DNA of 9,919 nt, taken from the NCBI GenBank assembly GCA_003499325.1, contig DNIP01000142.1, forward strand, positions 1-9,919, written 5' to 3'. Origin of the DNA: Oscillospiraceae bacterium. GTDB lineage: Bacteria > Bacillota > Clostridia > Oscillospirales > Acutalibacteraceae. Positions 6,975-9,919 of the stretch are shown here, one piece after another. Under the pieces are notes generated by a model. It had not been told where the DNA came from. It ran no database searches and was given only the letters and a program-made list of their open reading frames with translations. Both the position numbers and the translations under genes were made by a program. Numbering within the stretch: position 1 is the stretch's first letter; every line of letters starts with the position of its first letter.

Positions 6975-7285
6975 CTACTGCAACGTTTATTGTAGGGGAG
7001 GGGCTTGCTCCTCCCGAAGCGTTTCCGATATATGCCATTTATATGCGGAGCAGATAAAACGTCTACCGTAGGGGAGGGGCTTGCCCCTCCCGAAACTTTT
7101 CCGAAAAAATGCCATCCAAATGCGTAGCAGCTAAAACGTCTACCGTAGGGGAGCGGCTTGCTGCTCCCGAAACCATTCCAATACATGAGGATAAAATGCG
7201 GAGCATATCTCTGCTTTCGTAGGGACGACCATCTGTCGTCCGGCGCCGCAGGTGCCTGATCCGCCCTATCTACGGTTTCTGCAAT
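6975..7285. repeat. Array of four hairpin repeats with about 76-bp period
   Basis: This gene-free stretch holds four hairpins at even spacing. Hairpins 1-3 have 8-bp stems and a CTTG loop: 6996-7015, 7072-7091 (perfect, GGGAGGGG/CCCCTCCC) and 7149-7168. Hairpin 4 (GGACGAC/GTCGTCC, 7223-7241) is divergent but in phase. Linkers are also repeated: 7055-7076 equals 7132-7153 exactly, and ATGCGgAGCA-type blocks occur at 7043, 7120 and 7196. A further small GC hairpin lies at 7242-7256. The block CCGCCCTATCTACGG (7261-7275) read in reverse resembles the CCGTAGGGG start of a unit. No transposase is present. This looks like a dispersed intergenic repeat (REP/MITE-like) rather than coding DNA. Confidence 0.8.
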
Positions 7286-7426
7286 TATCCACTCCCGTCA
7301 TTCAGCGGATGGTCAATGTCCATCCCTCCGTTGGCGTTTTGCTTCCTCAACCAACGTGATTCATGCTCCAACGACCTATTTCTATTCAGATGTATGGTAA
7401 CGAAGAGCTCCATCGACAAAATCGAT
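7286..7426. other. Non-coding stretch upstream of the citrate synthase promoter
   Basis: No convincing gene. It contains two inverted repeats: GGATGG/CCATCC (7307-7312 with 7320-7325, 7-base centre) and CGTTGG/CCAACG (7329-7334 with 7351-7356). A 42-codon minus-strand frame (7285-7413) crosses it but has no ribosome binding site. Confidence 0.4.
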
Positions 7427-7455
7427 TTGACTATTTGAATAAAATACGGTATAAT
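7427..7455 (+). promoter_or_regulatory. Strong sigma-A promoter of citrate synthase
   Basis: TTGACT (7427-7432) and a perfect TATAAT (7450-7455) are separated by the ideal 17 bases. Transcription would begin near 7462, leaving a leader of about 45 bases. This rules out starts further upstream in the same open frame. Confidence 0.85.
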
Positions 7456-7492
7456 AAACTGGATAACATGAACAACAACGAAGCCGAAGAAA

Positions 7493-7502
7493 AAGGAAGT
7501 GA
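7493..7502 (+). promoter_or_regulatory. Ribosome binding site that sets the citrate synthase start
   Basis: AAGGAAGTGA lies just before ATG 7507. The in-frame ATGs at 7363 and 7390 are upstream of the promoter, and ATG 7468 is only a few bases from the predicted transcription start and has no ribosome binding site. Confidence 0.75.
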
Positions 7503-7506
7503 AGCA

Positions 7507-8865
7507 ATGCCTCAGGTTCGTACCAATGATGAAAGAATCAAACAGCTGGCAAACAGCTGCGTTCAGAACGACAATATCGATAAAGAGCTGTATTCCAAAT
7601 ATAATGTCAATATCGGTCTGCGCGATCTCAACGGTCGCGGCGTGCTGACCGGTCTGACGGACATCAGCGAGATCCGTCAGAATAAGATCGTGGACGGCAA
7701 GACTGTTCCCACCGACGGCAAGCTCTTTTACCGCGGGGTGAATATCGAAGATATCATCGCGGGCTGTCACCGCGACAAGCGCCTCGGATTTGAGGAAGTG
7801 ACCTATCTGCTCCTGTTCGGCAAGCTCCCGAATAAAGAGGAGCTTGACGGCTTTATGGAGCTGTTGTCCGATTCGCGCGTATTGCCCAAGCACTTTGTGC
7901 GCGACGTCATCCTTAAGGCTTCCGGAAAGGATATGATGACCGCGTTGGCAAAGGCGGTGCTGACCTTAGCATCCTATGACAACGACGTCATGAACCTCGA
8001 GATCGACAACGTCCTGCGCCAGTGCCTGAAGCTGATCTCGCTCTTTCCGCTGCTGACCGTCTATTCCTATCAGGCGTATAATCACTATTCCAACGGCGAG
8101 AGCCTGTTCATCCATAATCCCGAGCGCTGTGAGCACACGGCGGAGATCCTCTTAAGTACCCTGCGCGAGAATCGCCAATTTACCGCACTGGAGGCGGAGG
8201 TGCTGGATATGGCGCTGATGCTCCACGCGGAGCACGGCGGCGGTAATAACTCTACCTTCACCACCTGCGTCGTCACCTCCTCGGGCACCGACACCTATTC
8301 CGCGATCGCGGCGGCGCTGTGCTCGCTGAAGGGTCCCAAGCACGGCGGCGCGAATAAGCGCGTGATGGGCATGATGAACGAGATCAAGTATCAGGTCAAA
8401 GATTGGACGGATGACGACGAGATCGCCGCTTATCTGAACCGCATCCTCTCGAAGGACGCGTTCGACCGCAGCGGTCTGATCTACGGTATCGGTCACGCGG
8501 TCTACTCCATCTCTGACCCCCGTGCCCGTGTCTTCAAGGGCTTTGTCGAGATGCTCGCCGAGGAAAAGGGCATGACCGATGAATACGACTTGTACAGCCG
8601 CATCGAGCGATTGGCACCGCTGGTCATCGCGGAGCACCGCAAGATGTACAAGGGCGTATCCGCTAACGTGGACTTTTATTCGGGCTTTGTGTACAAGATG
8701 CTCGGCTTGCCCGAGGAGCTGTATACCCCGATCTTTGCCGTGGCGCGTATCGCCGGCTGGAGCGCTCACCGTATCGAGGAGCTTCTGAACGTCAAGAAGA
8801 TCATCCGACCCGCTTATATGAGCGTGTGTCAGGAGAAGGATTACGTCAATTTGAACGATAGATAA
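7507..8865 (+). CDS. Citrate synthase (citrate/2-methylcitrate synthase family)
   Basis: A 452-residue cytoplasmic enzyme that condenses acetyl-CoA with oxaloacetate to citrate. All active-site elements are visible: AEHGGGN (H243), GPKHGGANKRVM with catalytic H279, GIGHAVYSISDPRA with H330, and NVDFYSG with D389. The length is typical for the si-type family and it is unrelated to the Re-citrate synthases of some clostridia. The start is fixed by the promoter and ribosome binding site; the open frame continues upstream to 7363 but that part is not translated. It stands alone, without aconitase or isocitrate dehydrogenase next to it, and ends in its own terminator. In fermentative Clostridia it usually feeds an incomplete TCA branch towards glutamate. 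A methylcitrate role is not excluded but no propionate genes are near. Confidence 0.93.
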   Translation: MPQVRTNDERIKQLANSCVQNDNIDKELYSKYNVNIGLRDLNGRGVLTGLTDISEIRQNKIVDGKTVPTDGKLFYRGVNIEDIIAGCHRDKRLGFEEVTYLLLFGKLPNKEELDGFMELLSDSRVLPKHFVRDVILKASGKDMMTALAKAVLTLASYDNDVMNLEIDNVLRQCLKLISLFPLLTVYSYQAYNHYSNGESLFIHNPERCEHTAEILLSTLRENRQFTALEAEVLDMALMLHAEHGGGNNSTFTTCVVTSSGTDTYSAIAAALCSLKGPKHGGANKRVMGMMNEIKYQVKDWTDDDEIAAYLNRILSKDAFDRSGLIYGIGHAVYSISDPRARVFKGFVEMLAEEKGMTDEYDLYSRIERLAPLVIAEHRKMYKGVSANVDFYSGFVYKMLGLPEELYTPIFAVARIAGWSAHRIEELLNVKKIIRPAYMSVCQEKDYVNLNDR

Positions 8866-8871
8866 ACCGTT

Positions 8872-8897
8872 GAGCCGTGGGAAACCGCGGCTCTTTT
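8872..8897 (+). terminator. Rho-independent terminator of citrate synthase
   Basis: A 9-bp GC-rich stem (8872-8880 with 8885-8893, one G-T wobble) closes a GAAA tetraloop and is followed by TTTT (8894-8897). It starts seven bases after the stop codon. Confidence 0.9.
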
Positions 8898-8909
8898 GAC
8901 AGCGTCAAA
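8895..8909. promoter_or_regulatory. Perfect small palindrome containing a consensus -35 box
   Basis: TTTGAC (8895-8900) and GTCAAA (8904-8909) form exact 6-bp arms around AGC. The left arm includes TTGACA (8896-8901), a perfect -35 sequence, but the region 17 bases downstream (GAAGAA, 8919-8924) is a poor -10. It could be a promoter/operator for the permease gene; the evidence is limited. Confidence 0.3.
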
Positions 8910-8940
8910 CTGCTGATAGAAGAACATTTTTTAAAAAGCT

Positions 8941-9846
8941 ATGCAAAACTTATTGAAACGAAAAGGGGTCGCGATGCTCGCGGCGGTGCTGTGTACCGTG
9001 CTGTGGGGCTCGGCGTACCCTGTCATCAAATACGGATATCAGGTGCTCAACATCACCTCGGTCGCGGATAAGCTGATGTTCGCGGGTGTGCGCTTTGTGC
9101 TGGCGGGACTGATGGTGTTCGCCTTTATATGGTGTAAGAACCGCTGTGTGCCGACCGTCCCGCGGGAGCGCGTCGGCGGCGTGCTGCTCTACGGCGTGTT
9201 GCAGACGGGCTTGATGTACATTCTCAACTACATCGGCGTCGCCAATACCACGGCGACCAAGACCTCGATCATCACGGCGGCTTCGGCATTCTTTGCCGTA
9301 TTGTTTGCGCCGCTGTTCTTCAAGGGGGAACGCCTGACAGCTCGGAAGGTGGTCGGCGTGCTGATCGGCATGACGGGAATTGTTCTTGTGAACAACACCG
9401 CGCTGGACGGCTTTTCGTTCATGGGTGAGGGGTTGGTGCTGATCTCCATGCTGCTCAACACGGCAGGCTCCTTTGTCGGCAAGCATGTGTCAAAGGGCAT
9501 CGTCTATGAGAGCACCGCCTATCAGCTCGGATTTGGCGGACTGCTGATCCTGTTGATCGCCCTGATCATGGGCGGGCGCTTTCCGCTGACATGGCAGAGC
9601 GTCGGGATCGTGCTGTTCCTCGCCTTTGTATCCGCGGCGGCATTTACGCTGTGGACGGCGCTGCTCGTCCTGCATGAGGCGGGTCAGATATTGGTATTCA
9701 ATATGCTGATTCCCGTCACGGGCGCGCTGTGGTCGTATGTGATCCTCGGCGAGACTCGCATTTTTGAGCCGCTGTATATCGTCAGCATCGTCCTCACCGC
9801 CGTTGGGATCGTGCTGGTGAACCGACCGACAAAATCAAAAGAATAA
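8941..9846 (+). CDS. EamA/DMT-family permease
   Basis: A 301-residue membrane protein with about ten hydrophobic helices in two EamA halves (about residues 10-140 and 152-295). The first helix has the family pattern LWGSAYPVIKYG, and the loop before helix 4 has NTTATKTSIITAASAFFAVLF, close to the usual EamA motif; the second half ends with ALWSYVILGE, also typical. The family moves small metabolites, amino acids or drugs across the cytoplasmic membrane; the substrate cannot be predicted. The start is uncertain. ATG 8941 has no good ribosome binding site, whereas the in-frame ATG 8974 has AAAAGGGG (8961-8968) five bases upstream and would remove 11 residues (290 residues left). I keep 8941 because the basic N-terminus QNLLKRKG is normal for the family. 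It follows citrate synthase after a terminator, so it is probably separately transcribed. Confidence 0.88.
   Translation: MQNLLKRKGVAMLAAVLCTVLWGSAYPVIKYGYQVLNITSVADKLMFAGVRFVLAGLMVFAFIWCKNRCVPTVPRERVGGVLLYGVLQTGLMYILNYIGVANTTATKTSIITAASAFFAVLFAPLFFKGERLTARKVVGVLIGMTGIVLVNNTALDGFSFMGEGLVLISMLLNTAGSFVGKHVSKGIVYESTAYQLGFGGLLILLIALIMGGRFPLTWQSVGIVLFLAFVSAAAFTLWTALLVLHEAGQILVFNMLIPVTGALWSYVILGETRIFEPLYIVSIVLTAVGIVLVNRPTKSKE
8961..8968 (+). promoter_or_regulatory. Internal ribosome binding site favouring a later permease start
   Basis: AAAAGGGG precedes the in-frame ATG at 8974 by five bases. It is a better site than anything in front of ATG 8941. Confidence 0.4.
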
Positions 9847-9850
9847 CGGG

Positions 9851-9888
9851 ACGGAGGAGAACGTTGTTTTGTTTTCCTCCGTTTCTTT
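9851..9888 (+). terminator. Rho-independent terminator of the permease gene
   Basis: ACGGAGGAGAAC (9851-9862) pairs with 9871-9882 over 12 positions, with one G-T wobble and an 8-base loop, and is followed by TTCTTT. It begins four bases after the stop codon. The remaining bases to 9919 are AT-rich and show no gene. Confidence 0.88.
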
Positions 9889-9919
9889 ATATATTCATAC
9901 TAATCCTTAATAAAAACCT

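Noticed and set aside
6962..7186. 74-residue minus-strand open frame
   Set aside because: It is a translation of the hairpin repeats, with repeated GSSKPLPY-like segments caused by the DNA repeats, and has no ribosome binding site.
6975..7241. CRISPR array
   Set aside because: The period is regular, but the whole unit including the linkers is repeated, with no unique spacers and no cas genes.
7285..7413. 42-codon minus-strand frame upstream of citrate synthase
   Set aside because: Its composition looks protein-like (ESRWLRKQNANGG), so a gene remnant is possible, but there is no ribosome binding site and its start lies beside the citrate synthase promoter.
7363..7506. N-terminal extension of citrate synthase
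   Set aside because: The extension spans the TTGACT/TATAAT promoter, and the ribosome binding site is in front of ATG 7507.
8152..8769. 205-residue minus-strand open frame inside citrate synthase
   Set aside because: An antisense shadow of a conserved gene, with no ribosome binding site and no recognisable domain.

Overview
The window looks like chromosomal DNA from an anaerobic low-to-mid GC Firmicute, most likely a Clostridia member near Ruminococcaceae/Oscillospiraceae. This is inferred from strong AGGAGG-type ribosome binding sites, sigma-A-like promoters, a stand-alone DhaS-like TetR regulator, the VTC/DUF4956 gene pair, and intergenic GTAGGGG-type hairpin repeats. No rRNA, tRNA, CRISPR, transposase or phage gene is visible.

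Layout. The left two thirds (57-6813) is coded on the minus strand and the right part (7507-9846) on the plus strand. The two arms diverge from a gene-free island (about 6814-7506) that holds two promoters and an array of hairpin repeats. Reading the minus strand in transcription order: a VTC-domain (polyphosphate polymerase-like) protein, then a DUF4956 membrane protein, then a strong inverted repeat that probably ends that unit. Next comes a TetR regulator with its own promoter and a clear terminator. An MMPL/RND-type exporter follows, and then a secreted protein built of two banks of L-x-x-G heptads. The exporter and heptad-protein genes are only 38 bp apart. On the plus strand are a citrate synthase with a near-ideal promoter and a terminator, then an EamA/DMT permease with its own terminator.

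How the genes may work together. The TetR protein probably represses the exporter operon through a 9-3-9 palindrome just upstream of the exporter gene. The heptad protein is a plausible extracytoplasmic partner of the exporter. The VTC and DUF4956 proteins form a second, poorly characterised membrane module. Its promoter is preceded by two GTTCATAA direct repeats spaced exactly 11 bp, which resemble a Pho box; this suggests phosphate control and fits a polyphosphate-related role. Citrate synthase supplies citrate, probably for 2-oxoglutarate/glutamate synthesis; the permease substrate is unknown.

The most interesting items are the possible Pho box on the VTC/DUF4956 unit, the exporter plus separate heptad-repeat protein with its candidate operator, and the four-hairpin array with a compensatory base-pair change.
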